The notes: generated by a model from the letters alone, not told the origin. A stretch of DNA of 32,508 nt from Ophiothrix spiculata (GCA_000969725.1 JXSR01S073152.1); one strand, 5' to 3'; shown: positions 1 to 9,717, counted from the stretch's first letter. Program-made: numbers and translations.

Positions 1-164
1 TTAGAAAATGACACATTTTCTCACTTTTCTCAAAAATGCAAGCACATATGAAAGAATGGTTTGGGGATCGTAACATATACCAGTTGACGATTCATTTAAG
101 CTAAAAAACCTCAATTTTGATAGAGGTGACCTTCAGGGTGAAAAGTGGATCATGAATTGCCCCT
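1..164 (-). mobile_element. TTAA-target MITE, half copy cut by the window edge
   Basis: This stretch is about 90% identical, in reverse complement, to the left half of the complete element at 31865-32212. Its outer end reads GAATTGCCCCT followed by TTGA, a one-base change from the TTAA target seen at the complete copy. The inner end stops at the first base of the window, a few bases from where the central palindrome should be, so the other half probably lies upstream. Family assignment (Kolobok- or piggyBac-like) rests only on the TTAA target and is tentative. Confidence 0.75.
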
Positions 165-690
165 TGAAGCGCAAAATTTCATTTGGTCTCAACTCGGTGT
201 ATGAGTTATTTTACTTGAAGTCAGTCGTCATTTTGATGTCACGAGCAAATGTTTGGTAGTGAAAATTTTGTTTGTTTGACCCTTAGAAAGGGAACATGTT
301 TCAGTTGTATAATTTCATGGATTGTGAGAGCAATGGGACCATGCTCCTTCCTTTAAAATTGTTTTAATAATAATGGTCCTAATGAATTGTTATGTCTGCT
401 CATGGTAAACCTTTAAATTAATTTATTGTCTTGCTTGAAAGTTTTCAGGAAGAGACAGCTTTCCACATTTTTGTCTGTCGTCTGGCATCTGCGATTCTTG
501 TCTAGAGCAAATCTCTGAAATTTTATGCCCTACGTCGATGATGTTTTATGACTGTGGTGAGGGGATAGGGCTGAGTACAAATTATGCTAATTAAGTACCT
601 AATTTGCATAATTTATGCATATTTTTCTGTGCGTATCCCGTAAACCATAAGGGCTACACTAGGGTCTCGATTTAACCTTATTGTTTGAAA
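165..690. other. AT-rich non-coding stretch, nothing recognised
   Basis: No open frame of note, no inverted repeat ends and no tandem structure were seen. A pyrimidine-AG acceptor-like site occurs near 447-450 (GAAAGTTTTCAG), but no open frame follows it and it is not called. Confidence 0.5.
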
Positions 691-703
691 TTTGTCATTT
701 TCT

Positions 704-1170
704 AGGTCAAATACCAAAAAATGTTTAGATATCATAGTTGACCCAAGATTATCCAAGACCATTTCAAGGTCACTACAACAAGTTGTTGGTCAAATTTATT
801 CATGGACAAAATGTCATTTTAAGGTCAAATACCAAAATGTTCAAAATTGATCTTTCGAGGTCATTTGAAGGTCACCCGTTTTACCATTAATCCCACATGG
901 CCAATCTAGCAGCATAAATAGCCCTTGTCCAGGGTGTGTTGTTATCGGATAAGGTCAAGGTCATTCAAGGTCTAGAGGTTATTTGAGGTCAAATTTCCAA
1001 AAATGATCAGAAAGTTTTCCTTAATAGGTCATTCAAGGTCAACTGAGGTTATTTCAAGGTCACAGACACTGCCATTTATCCCACTTGGGTCAAACTTATA
1101 CCTTGAATAGCCCTTGACCAAGGTGCGTCATGGTGGTTTCAGTCAAGGTCACAAGGTCATTTTGAGGTCA
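704..1170 (+). repeat. AGGTCA-rich degenerate repeat block
   Basis: Fourteen perfect AGGTCA hexamers, all on the plus strand, start at 704, 767, 822, 858, 869, 952, 958, 986, 1026, 1036, 1057, 1146, 1154 and 1165. Five are extended to TCAAGGTCA (hexamers at 767, 958, 1036, 1057, 1146), the consensus for monomeric nuclear receptors of the NR5A and ERR groups; 952/958 are directly abutted. The spacing is irregular and the intervening phrases recur loosely (accaaaat, atttgaggtcaaat), so a decayed tandem repeat is the simplest origin. A similar block lies at 6000-6164. Receptor binding is possible but unproven. Confidence 0.7.
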
Positions 1171-1420
1171 ATTTCAAAAGTGATGAAAACATTTGAACAG
1201 CGAGACTACTGGTTTGCAAACCATTTTATAAAATTTATGGCAATTTTAATACTCATTCATAACTGCAGGAATAGAGGGAGGGTAAAAGGAGAGGGCAAGT
1301 GACCCAAAATGGAATATCTCCTGTGGCCAAGTAGTAGTATATAGCTAGCAGAATATAATTTGATTTCACATATCAAATGGGTCATGCTTTTTTTTAAAGT
1401 TCTGAAACCAATGTCTGTAC

Positions 1421-1825
1421 CAGTGGCGTGGCCAGGATTTTTTGAGTGGGGGGGCACAACCATCAGTTCCCCCGAATGACCAATAGTAGCAGAAGGGTAA
1501 AATGTGATATTTTTTTCATAATGCGCGCATAGCGCGCGAAATTTTTTTCAATTAACGCAAAACACGGCAAATTTTGACTGAATATTGACAGAATAACAGG
1601 AATTTCGCGTGAAGCGCACAAAATTTTTGCTTTTTCATACTTAAATTATCAAAAACAAAGGGAAATTCAAGGTATTTTCATCTCTTTCCCTTTGATTTTT
1701 TTCTCTCCTCCCCTTTCTTTTCTATCTTTTTTGTGTCAAGATGCCGAATGGGCCGTTTCCCCCGACTGACTCATCAAACTGGGGGGGCACGTGCCCCCCC
1801 GGCCCCCCCTTTGGGCACGCCACTG
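1421..1825. mobile_element. hAT-type MITE with perfect 8-bp target duplication
   Basis: The element begins CAGTGGCGTGGCCAG and ends in the complement of CAGTGGCGTGCCCA. It is flanked on both sides by the identical octamer GTCTGTAC (1413-1420 and 1826-1833). Terminal CAGTGGCG plus an 8-bp duplication is the signature of the hAT superfamily. At 405 bp with no usable frame it is non-autonomous. Internally there are G-rich and C-rich tracts near both ends that could fold together, and a GCGCGC-ata-GCGCGC inverted motif near 1523. The intact duplication suggests a fairly young insertion. Confidence 0.9.
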
Positions 1826-1833
1826 GTCTGTAC

Positions 1834-3183
1834 TTGTAATTGAAATTATCGCAGGCATTATAAACATGTTCTCAGTGTGCTTGTTTACCCTTGATCTGCA
1901 TGCTCTAATTTTATCAGCAAGGAGATAATCATAGGTTCTGTTTGCATTTTGTTTTCACTTGGGTCAGAGCAAATCTGGGCGTGACCCAGGTCAAAATTTG
2001 TGTGAACAGAAAAAGGAATTGATGTAAAAAGCGGGTCAATTTTTTTTTAACCTGCAAAATTATTTTGATTTTGCAAAATAGTAATTTTGAACCCAATTGC
2101 TGAAATGTGTTGTTTCGGTAAGAACAGGAAAGTTCAAGTAAAAAATGTTTTGATGGGAATGGGGTCAGCTTAAAGCTCTTTCACTTTCCTTCAAATTGTT
2201 ACAGGATTAATTGTTCTTAAAATCAATGACCTGCCTAAAAATACATTGGATTCTAATTTATGTATTGACCTGCTTAAATCTGAACAAAAATGCATTAGGC
2301 TAAGTAAAAAATAAAACATGTTTCTCGTCTGAGATTTTGAAAAAAGGGAGGAAGAGGTACTTTTTATTTTTTTTTATTTCAATGCCAATGCAAAATCGCA
2401 CATTAATGGCAAATTCTTACCCAACGTATCGATACCAGATGTTTTTTTTTTGTCTTTATGAGGTTTTTTAATCACCTGTTACTTGGAGCTGGTGGGGGAG
2501 AGAAGGCAAAATATGTGAAATAGGCCAGCACACTTGGAAGAGGAGGAGGCCCTTTTTATTTTCGAGTTTTGGACATACTGGAGGGTTGATTAAAACAAAA
2601 TATGCTTTAAAATGCTTATTGAACAGAAGCAAATCTATTGCTTAAACTTAAACTTTTCAAACACTTTTTACAAATAAGTTATGCATGAAATACAAAAAAT
2701 AAAAATAATTCTTCAAAATCCTTATAAAACGATGCGGGAGGGGACGAGAAACATGTTTATTTTTTTACTCGGCCTTATTAAACAACACCCTAATTCAGCT
2801 GAGAATTCAAAATAAGTTGGGTCAGCAAAGTAAAGTAAATTTTGTGTTTTATGTCCGGTGTTTTTTTTCTTCGTAATTTGCTGAGGGCGGTCCTTATTAT
2901 TTCCGAAATTTATTATATGATTCTGTGTAAAATTCATATGCCAATGAATTTGTTGACACATTCCAAAATGAGAGAGACCCTTCTAAGTTTTTGTTATTTT
3001 CCAAATGCTCTACCCCTAGTCTGAAAAGTGTGTGAAATCTGTTTAAAACTGATCATCAAACACTTTGAAGTTTATATTTTCAGCACAACAGTTTCGAAAG
3101 CAAAGTTATGGAACAAAAAAGAAAATAATAAAAATATTTCACAATCTTCAAAATGTCAGAGAGGGCCTGAATGTAAAAGACAA
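1834..3183. other. AT-rich non-coding stretch, nothing recognised
   Basis: Long T and A runs, no paired inverted ends, no tandem repeat, and only short open frames with low-complexity translations. No splice-bounded open frame was found. Confidence 0.5.
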
Positions 3184-3645
3184 AAGGCCTAAAAAAATAA
3201 TTGTTTGATTGGCATAACATAGAAAAAAAATAAGGTAGGTAGCCTGGATTTAAAAAAAATAAAAAATTTAAGTCTATCGTTCACATACAAGAACACGGTA
3301 GCCTTGATTTAAAAAAAATAAAAAATTTAAGTCTATCGTTCACATACAAGAACACGGTAGCCTTGATTTAAAAAAAATAAAAAATTTAAGTCTATCGTTC
3401 ACATACAAGAACACAAAATGTGCGACATATGTATACAAAAAAATCTTCACTTTTTCCTGTAACACATCTTTTATTTGTCATTTTGAATGTCCTGCAAACC
3501 ATATTTCGGGGCCCTTATGAATCAATTCCCATCAATTTTTGGATTTGGAGGTTTTTTTACCATGCTCAAAAATATTTAAAAAAATAGTGTCGGTGGTAAA
3601 AATAGGGTCGGTCAGGTTACGCCAATCAAACAATTTTTAGGCCTT
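3184..3645. mobile_element. Inverted-repeat element (MITE) carrying a minisatellite
   Basis: The left end starts AAGGCCTAAAAAAATAATTG and continues TTTGATTGGC. The right end, reverse complemented, reads AAGGCCTAAAAATTG and continues TTTGATTGGC, so the two match over about 25 bp apart from a 5-base insertion. I could not fix a target duplication, so superfamily is open. The interior has no frame and holds three near-identical 59-bp units (3241-3414). Confidence 0.75.
3241..3414 (+). repeat. 59-bp minisatellite, three units
   Basis: Units begin at 3241, 3300 and 3359, each starting AGCCTKGATT and ending ACAAGAACAC. The only difference I see is one base near the start of unit 1; unit 3 lacks the last few bases. 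Such near-identity implies a recent expansion. It sits wholly inside the inverted-repeat element 3184-3645. Confidence 0.95.
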
Positions 3646-4356
3646 ATATTTGTTAAAAGTGTTAAAAGCCCTGCTTTACGAGCCAGATTTTGCATTTTTG
3701 AATATTTTTGTTGTGCTGACCCCATGTAAAATTGATTGTTTTTAAACCAAAATTGATTGAGTTTGTCATTTTTCCTTTGATAATTTCAAGTTTTTTTTGA
3801 AACTAAATTTTCAAACAAATTTATTTTAAGCTTTAAATTAGGAAAGAAAAGGGGGCATGGGAAGTTTGTTTGACTGACCCACCCTACTTGCAAGCCAGTA
3901 AAACAAGTTTTTTTCCTTCACCTTGCGGGAAATATTTTCTACAAATTTTCATGTTCAAAATAGCTTTTGTGAGACATATGAGGAAAAATAATTATGTTCA
4001 GTGTAGAGTCGAAATAGCTTCCTTCTTCTTTCGACATGAAACAATTATTTTGACCCCTGACACTTAAGTATGAAGGCTTTGCACACACCCTTTGGTGGTC
4101 GAAGGGGGGGGGGGGGTGTCCATATGGAGCAAATATTAGAAACATGTTTTTTATGTTGAAACTCTTGTCATAGCTAAAATATTTAAAAAAAACCAAACTA
4201 AAGCTAACAAATTGGAAATAAACAATCTGTTTCAAAAGACAGTCAAAAAAGCAATTTATCTCGTTTTGGCACACTGCCCAAAATGTAAAAACTCACCTCC
4301 AAATGGAATTTTTCATTAAAATTTGGCTCTCTCTTTTGCAGAATGGAAGTACAAAT
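3646..4356. other. AT-rich non-coding stretch with a 13-G tract
   Basis: Contains a run of 13 G at 4104-4116. The minus strand has the longest open frame in the window (111 codons, 3939-4274), but its translation is rich in F, I, N and K runs, has no domain I recognise, and spans the complement of the G tract. It is not called as a gene. Confidence 0.5.
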
Positions 4357-4630
4357 ACAGGGTGTCCCAATAAAAATGCAACAAACTTTGAACTTTTATT
4401 TTGAGAGAACAGAGCTCAATGGTGAGCAAACGTTACAATAATATTATAGAGTAGACCATTGGCTTTTACAGGATTTTTGTTTTGTTTAATTTGGATGTCT
4501 GAATCAAAAGTTATTTCACATTTTGTAAAGACCTGAAAAATCTTGATGGTCTGATTTGTTAATCTGTAAAGATTAACCTCTGGTGACGTCATTGGGCACA
4601 CGTTGAATGGAAATGGCTAAAAACATCCCT
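4357..4630 (+). repeat. Possible transposon end (ACAGGGTGTCCC type)
   Basis: The phrase ACAGGGTGTCCCAATAAAAA at 4357 resembles the ACAGGGTGTCCCAAAA termini commonly met in dispersed invertebrate repeats. I could not find a partner end, so the extent given is a guess bounded by the next change in sequence character. Recognition rests on memory of the motif, not on a second copy in this window. Confidence 0.25.
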
Positions 4631-4889
4631 TGAACCCATTTCATAACATAAGGACTCTATTTAATGATGATCTGCTGATATTAAGCAGGTTATTGCGTCT
4701 GGTTTAGTCAACCTGTTGCGTCCCCTTGACGGGCCAAGATGAATCATTGATTTACTTGAGTTCTTAAACTACTTTGTCTTCCGTTTTCTTCCGTGGTTTC
4801 GGTTTTAAGACTTATTATTGGTTGGCATCTTTCATTGGAATCCTTTATTTTCAACTCTTTTGGTTGGTAGTAATTGTATCCTAAACTAC

Positions 4890-4990
4890 CCGATAATTCT
4901 TATTATTTTCTTTATTTTTTGCTGCCTATTTTCACCTGTTGCTTGAAAAGTGTTCTGTCGCAAAGTCCCCCTTTTCGGGGTGAGTCATCA
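4890..4990 (-). mobile_element. Half copy of the 6-bp-target MITE family
   Basis: Reverse complement of the left ~100 bp of the complete copies at 20482 and 23015, including GCTGCCTATTTTCACC, the TGTTCTG motif and the terminal TTTTCGGGGTGAGTCATCA. The similarity fades upstream of about 4890, and no opposite terminus is evident. This looks like a truncated or internally diverged copy. The bases after the terminus are CGTATA. Confidence 0.75.
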
Positions 4991-5210
4991 CGTATAGTAA
5001 GTAAGGAAAATGAACAAATAGCTAGTGTTATTCATTAATACTCTTATAGTTGCTGGTATAGATAGTTCAAGTACAAAATTTCCAGGTGGCTACTCAGCTG
5101 TAATTGATGCACACATTCATGGACAAATGTTTTCAATATACCAAAAGCCGGAGTAACTGATATTTGTGTCCAGGTAACCACCAGAGTTTCGCAGGTAAAG
5201 AAGATGACCC
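4991..5210. other. Non-coding stretch, nothing recognised
   Basis: No repeat partner or usable frame was found between the MITE half copy and the TATC-motif block. Confidence 0.4.
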
Positions 5211-5496
5211 TATCTGAGACCAAAAATCTGTTATATCTGTTCGAATGGATACCCTATCCAAGACCATTTACATGTACAAATGAAGACCGTATCTGAGACC
5301 ATACGCAAATGTGACAATATAATTATTACAAGAAATAAAGGTAAAATGTATCTGTACACATTTGAACAATATTAAGAAGTGTTTGAAACACTTTTATTGG
5401 CATTTTAAGGCACCATAGCCATTAATTCAACCATTCTTTCTGAGTCAGATACCCTATCAGAGACTAAAATGCCAAATTTGATATCCTATGTGAGAC
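5211..5496 (+). repeat. Degenerate TATCNNAGAC motif array
   Basis: Related decamers occur at 5211 (TATCTGAGAC), 5255 (TATCCAAGAC), 5290 (TATCTGAGAC), 5455 (TATCAGAGAC) and 5487 (TATGTGAGAC), several preceded by ACCC or CCC and followed by CA or TA. Spacing is 32-44 bp within the two groups. I read this as a decayed minisatellite; no function is evident. Confidence 0.5.
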
Positions 5497-5744
5497 TTGC
5501 AGAGTACCAGGTCGATTTTGATATATATTGCAAGTCTCGAGACCTGTCCAGGTCTCACCTTTTTGGTAACGCGGGTGGTTACCCGGTCAGAATACCCAGT
5601 TACCCCCCCCCCCCCGGATCAAAAGTTATAGATTTCCTGAAAAAATATTGCCCCTGAACAGTTTACATAAAAATTAACATTTTTTTCTTCAGGTTTTGTA
5701 AAATATCCTATTTTGTTGAAAATCATTGTTTTAAACCCCTAGAC

Positions 5745-5790
5745 ATGGCTTTCTGTTTTACTCAGAAATGGCTTTCTGTTTTACTCAGAA
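5745..5790 (+). repeat. 23-bp direct tandem duplication
   Basis: The 23-bp unit starting ATGGCTTTCTGTTTTACTCA occurs twice head to tail (5745-5767, 5768-5790) with no mismatch. It is too short to imply function. A 16-G run follows at 5970-5985. Confidence 0.9.
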
Positions 5791-5999
5791 AAAAATGACC
5801 CCTTTTTATCCCCAAGGTTTGAAAAAGAAAGGAGGTTATGTCATATTAGCAGATGACTGCATCATCGTCATTCTGCATTGTCTGTTGTTTTGAAAGGGTT
5901 AACATTTGCCCGTAACTTCTAGATACTTTGATAAATTGTAACCAAACTTGGGAGACATACGTACAACATGGGGGGGGGGGGGGGGCTCATTTATTGATG

Positions 6000-6164
6000 A
6001 GGTCAAGGTCACATACAAATTTCAAAGGGTGTATAAGGTCACATGAGATGAAATAATTGCAAAGTTGCAAGTCCAATTGGAACCAAACTTGGTTTATGGA
6101 TATAAAATGGAAAGTTTCATTTGTTGATATGGTCAAAGGTCCCATACCAGGTCATATAAGGTCA
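6000..6164 (+). repeat. Second AGGTCA-rich block
   Basis: Perfect AGGTCA hexamers start at 6000, 6006, 6036, 6149 and 6159, again all on the plus strand; 6000/6006 are directly abutted and the second is extended to TCAAGGTCA. The phrase accaaacttgg occurs twice nearby (5941 and 6082). It looks like the same type of decayed repeat as 704-1170. Confidence 0.55.
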
Positions 6165-6515
6165 AGATGTCAAACCAGGCTTGTGGTTCTGAGAACCAGT
6201 ATTCGTTATTGTTTTTGTTGTTCATGTATCTATGTACTAATAAAGGTTGGAGACCTCCGGTTAAAAATCAGCACAATCAAATCAGTATTTTCCAAAGGTT
6301 GATTACCCGATTTGTTAAAAAGTGCAAGAAATTATGGTCCAGCATAATCACACCGTATGCTGTATAACTATGTGCCACTGTACACATGCTTTGTAGATAA
6401 AATCATATGAATAAATATTTAAGAGAGAGGGGGCTTACATTAACATCTTAAATGTATATATGTGCCCGCTTTTAGGGGTGTTTTTCACAGATTATGCAGG
6501 GATGTAACTTTTAAG

Positions 6516-6539
6516 AAATTTCCTGAATTCAGGAAATTT
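6516..6539. other. Perfect 24-bp palindrome
   Basis: AAATTTCCTGAA is followed immediately by its exact reverse complement, centred on GAATTC. A further CAGGAAATTT occurs near 6627. It could form a cruciform or be the core of an unrecognised inverted-repeat element. The surrounding 6165-6823 holds no other feature I can support. Confidence 0.85.
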
Positions 6540-6823
6540 ACACAAAATATTTACATTTTCAAGAAATTAAACCAAGTACAAAAGAATAGGAAGCTGCTCA
6601 GTTTGAATCGCATTTTTACGCATTTCAGGAAATTTGATTGTTCATATGTAACATCTCTGATTATGGTATAGCAATCAGGTGGTTTACATTACAGATGAAC
6701 AGGCCCAATTTGGTGTATTTTGGAAAATTTGCACAAACAGCACCCAATTGGAGTAAAAGTGGGCGCCTTCCTGTCAAAATTGGTTTACTGATTGGTGGCG
6801 TATTAGGTCAAAAACAGGTATTT

Positions 6824-6991
6824 GGCCCCGACAGTAATTACAACACAGTATGGGGATTTTCTAAATGCTGAAAAGCTTGTAACTTGGAAACGAATGGTCG
6901 GAATCAAGTGAAATTTTCAGTATATATTTATGTTGTCTCTTCTTTTTATTTAGCTTGAAAAGAGACCACCTGAAAATCATTAATTGCACCT
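6824..6991 (+). mobile_element. TTAA-target MITE, right half only
   Basis: Close match to the right half of the element at 31865-32212. It starts within the central palindrome (GGCCCCGACAGTAATT) and ends AATTGCACCT followed by TTAA at 6992-6995. The left half is missing: the sequence upstream of 6824 does not resemble it and has no matching terminus. The break thus coincides with the palindrome centre. Confidence 0.85.
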
Positions 6992-6995
6992 TTAA

Positions 6996-7977
6996 GTTAT
7001 TTTTATTAAACACCCAGTCACAAGAATGTGAAAAATCCCTCAAAATTTTCCTGCAATATGTCAGTGGCTCTTGAAATGGTATCTTACCTGAAGAACCATT
7101 ACAAGATGACTCAAGACTAGAGATTATAAAGAATGCAATCAAAATTTATAACAAATGGCAGCTATTGCAGATAAGACTTTCTTGCACGCACTTGACGATT
7201 TGCCCTTATATAATTTCTTCTATTAGTGCGTGTGTGCTGTCCAAGTCAAGCGACCTTTTTCATTGCAGTTGTGTATTTAATTTGACACTGGCAGCCATAT
7301 TTGTTTGCGGTTTATTGTGATAATTATTAATATTACGGTACTCTTATATTAACTGAAAACTGCCATTCTCTTAAATGGTGAAATGAAAATATGGTTTACT
7401 GGGCCGACCAATATCATGTTTGCATTTCCCATGCAGTCTGCATTTTCAATGAAGAAATACTAGCTCTTGCATGTATAAGCTGCATATTCCTTTTCAATGA
7501 ACATTTTCTAAATTGTTATTACATAATCATGAACAAATGTGACATTTTCATAAATTTTAAACCAAAAACTGTAATTCTTGTATGAAATCAGGGAGTTTGC
7601 CAACAATTATGATGTCAAAGTGTAGATCCTAAAGACACTAAGAGATAAACAGGATATTATTAATTGAAAGCTTGAAAGTCTTGTCCACATGACATTCGCA
7701 AAATTTGGATTAGCCTAATATCCAGTAGGTTTAGCTGTGACCTTTGATTTTGGAAATGATCAGATTTAGAGGGAAATTTTGATCTTCTATTTAGCAGCAA
7801 GACAATGCAGACAGTGCATACATAGTGTGTATGATAGAGTGAGTCTATTAATGTTTTAATTATTGTGCCAAAATGCACCCATGTTTTATATACTTTTAGT
7901 CAAAAAGCATTGACAAATTTGTAGAGTGTTTTCTGGCATGTCATACTCAACAGTGATGTAACTTCTAAGCATTTTTA
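6996..7977. other. Non-coding stretch with one minus-strand donor-like site
   Basis: On the minus strand GGTTCTTCAG is followed by GTAAGAT (junction near 7087/7088), a good donor match, with an acceptor-like CTCTAG only about 30 bases upstream. A micro-exon is possible but unsupported. The rest shows no repeat ends or usable frames. Confidence 0.3.
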
Positions 7978-8195
7978 TACTTTGATTAAAACCAAATAGG
8001 CTGGTCTTTTCACATCGTGAATTGATACAGATAAGCATATGCGCAGCTGAACAACGCTCAAGTGAAGGAAATGCAGTGCGCCTCGTAGATGTGACTCGCG
8101 CATTCGCATCTATGGCACGCATGTAAGTGGGATTATTTTACTTGCGGATGAAGAAAAGCCAAACAGTTCCCACCTGCTTAGCGGTGATCAAAGTA
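7978..8195. mobile_element. TA-target MITE, family M1, diverged copy
   Basis: Homologous along its length to 9101-9328 and 17654-17875. Left end TACTTTGATTAAAACCAAAT, right end TGATCAAAGTA, preceded by TA; the right flank is AT, so the duplication is decayed. Shared internal landmarks include TTCACATCGTGAATTGATAC and ACTTGCGGATGAAGAA. TA duplication and terminal repeats suggest Tc1/mariner-type mobilisation. This is the most diverged of the three copies. Confidence 0.85.
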
Positions 8196-8777
8196 ATAGT
8201 AAAGGTGGTTGTTGTGATCTAGGTCAGCACATTTGAATATTGCTGTAATGGTCTGTCGCAAGAAAAGTTGAATTTATTCCGCCTCAAAACGTCTTGTCAT
8301 TGTGACCACCATGATCTGGTAATTGATATACATGTATATGCTTGTCGTGCTTGCCAAGGGCTGTAAATTCGGCAAGAATCCATTCTCCAGAGATTCCCCC
8401 TAGAAGATTTTGCGAGAATCCAAATACATTCTTGTAAACTAAGTAGGATACATTGTGTATGAATGTAAAAAAATCCAAAGATTCTCACAAAGATTCTCCC
8501 CTGATAGATTTATATGAGAATCCTATAAAGATTCTCAAATTTCTATCCCAGTTGCTGCAAAAAAAAATTTCCTGGTGCAAGAAGATCATGTTTGCTCGCT
8601 TGAAATTTCGGCCGTCACACTGGTCGTGTGACCACAACTACAGACACTCTGAAATCAACTTGATATGTAGTGCAGCTATAACATCAAGATTAATGCAACC
8701 GTGTGAACACGCATTTTGTAATTCCTGTTCTGATCCATAACTAACTATTCCTGTCAATTTGTCTTAATTTCTTTCAG
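8196..8777. other. Intergenic or intronic DNA with clustered GATTCTC motifs
   Basis: Five GATTCTC/GAGAATC heptamers in both orientations lie between about 8411 and 8540, suggesting an imperfect inverted repeat around an AT-rich centre near 8440. A hairpin GTCACAC-(5)-GTGTGAC spans 8614-8632. The last bases are a pyrimidine tract ending CTTTCAG, a good 3' splice acceptor for the exon that follows. Confidence 0.45.
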
Positions 8778-9039
8778 AACCCACAATCCAGGAAGCAGAT
8801 TGTGCAACTCCACTCCTGTTGATGTGGAAATTTCAATCTGAACTACCCCAAAAAAAAAGGATTCAAGTCATTATTTGGAAAACTATATTCCATTTTTTTG
8901 GATCTGGACCTTTGACCTTTGACATCGGAAGTCATCACATTGGACGACAAGACTGGTGTCCTTTTTTGAAAACAGGCAACACTTAGTTGTCTGCAATAGT
9001 GGTGCTACTCGATTAAGAGGAATATTTCAGTAAATCACA
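8778..9039 (+). other. Candidate 5' untranslated part of an exon
   Basis: Preceded by a pyrimidine-rich acceptor (GTCTTAATTTCTTTCAG) and continuous with the ATG at 9040 and the donor at 9062, making a 284-bp exon. An upstream ATG at 8822 opens an out-of-frame frame of about 50 codons that stops before 9040, which would depress translation from 9040 if the transcript is real. No upstream exon or promoter was identified, so the transcription start lies further upstream or outside the window. Splice-site logic is the only support. Confidence 0.35.
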
Positions 9040-9061
9040 ATGTCTTCGCCACAACCGCAAG
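9040..9061 (+). CDS. Candidate first coding exon (MSSPQPQ + 1 base)
   Basis: ATG in fair context (TCACAATGT), then seven codons reading MSSPQPQ, then CAAG|GTAAGA, a strong donor. The exon ends after one base of the eighth codon (phase 1). The candidate exon at 13358 starts with the two bases needed to complete that codon (G + GA = Gly) and stays open for 50 more codons, so the two could be spliced. The intron would be 4.3 kb and contain three MITEs, the 240-bp duplication and the MULE-like element. The protein is not recognised. A chance combination of signals remains possible. Confidence 0.35.
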
Positions 9062-9100
9062 GTAAGAATCATTTTGACGGCACACCCGGGCGACACACTA

Positions 9101-9328
9101 TACTTTGATCAACACCAAATAGGCAGGCCTCTTCACATCGTGTCGTGAATTTATACAGATAAATGTGTGCGTAGTTGGACACAGCATAACTGCAGGAAAC
9201 GCAGCGTGCGTTGGATGTGTGACTCGCTCATCAGCATCTACGGCGCACATGTAACGAGGATTATGTTTACTTGCGGATGAAGAAATGCCTCATGAATAAT
9301 TCCCGCCTATTTAGTGTTGATCAAAGTT
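9101..9328. mobile_element. TA-target MITE, family M1
   Basis: Left end TACTTTGATCAACACCAAAT, right end the complement of AACTTTGATCAACACTAAAT, flanked by TA on both sides (9099-9100 and 9329-9330). It has the same structure as 17654-17875. The interior is relatively GC-rich (GCAGCGTGCG, CTACGGCGCAC), which stands out from the AT-rich surroundings. Non-autonomous, 228 bp. Confidence 0.9.
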
Positions 9329-9530
9329 TAGCAAGATGCTCGCAGCCTTTGCAGTACTCTCGTTCTTAGTGCTTCGTTGTAGCTCAGTCTGCCGAGTACC
9401 GCTGGTAACAGCTGGTCATGGTAATTCGTCAAAATTTTTACCAGTAGAATTACACCACTCACTCGCTCTATGTAACAGCACAGCAATTGTGAGTGATTGG
9501 AAGCTTTGGTAAACCAAATGGTAATGTTTA

Positions 9531-9715
9531 AGGCTGCGATCACATAGAACTATACTATTCTGGTATACGGTGCACGGTTTTAGTTGGGCACGCATATAGA
9601 TTCAATCGAACATGTGAATTTGATGCTACCGGGTCACATAAGAGGGCACTATTCGAAAAAACGAATAGCGATTAGGGAATACCGCATACCTTATACCTCT
9701 ATGTGATCGCAGTCT
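9531..9715. mobile_element. TA-target MITE, family M2
   Basis: Inverted ends AGGCTGCGATCACATAGA and, complemented from the right, AGACTGCGATCACATAGA, flanked by TA (9529-9530, 9716-9717). A CTATTCG-(6)-CGAATAG hairpin lies near the centre. It is 185 bp with no frame. The left end recurs at 10313. Confidence 0.85.
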
Positions 9716-9717
9716 TA

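Noticed and set aside
3241-3414. CRISPR-like regular repeats
   Set aside because: The units are contiguous, with no unique spacers, in a eukaryotic AT-rich context; this is a minisatellite.
3939-4274. Longest open frame in the window (minus strand, 111 codons)
   Set aside because: Composition is biased to F, I, N, K and S, it runs across the complement of a 13-G tract, no domain or splice context supports it, and frames of this length are expected by chance in 32 kb.
4718-4747. Possible opposite terminus of the half MITE at 4890-4990
   Set aside because: GTCCCC...GGG...GATGAATCA is faintly similar but in the wrong orientation for a partner end.
7088-7142. Minus-strand signal-peptide-like first exon (IAFFIISSL... 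then a good donor)
   Set aside because: There is no ATG at the start of the frame; only the donor is convincing.
9360-9420. tRNA-like A box (GTAGCTCAGTCTGCCGAGTACC)
   Set aside because: No B box at the expected distance; at most a decayed tRNA fragment, so not listed as a feature.
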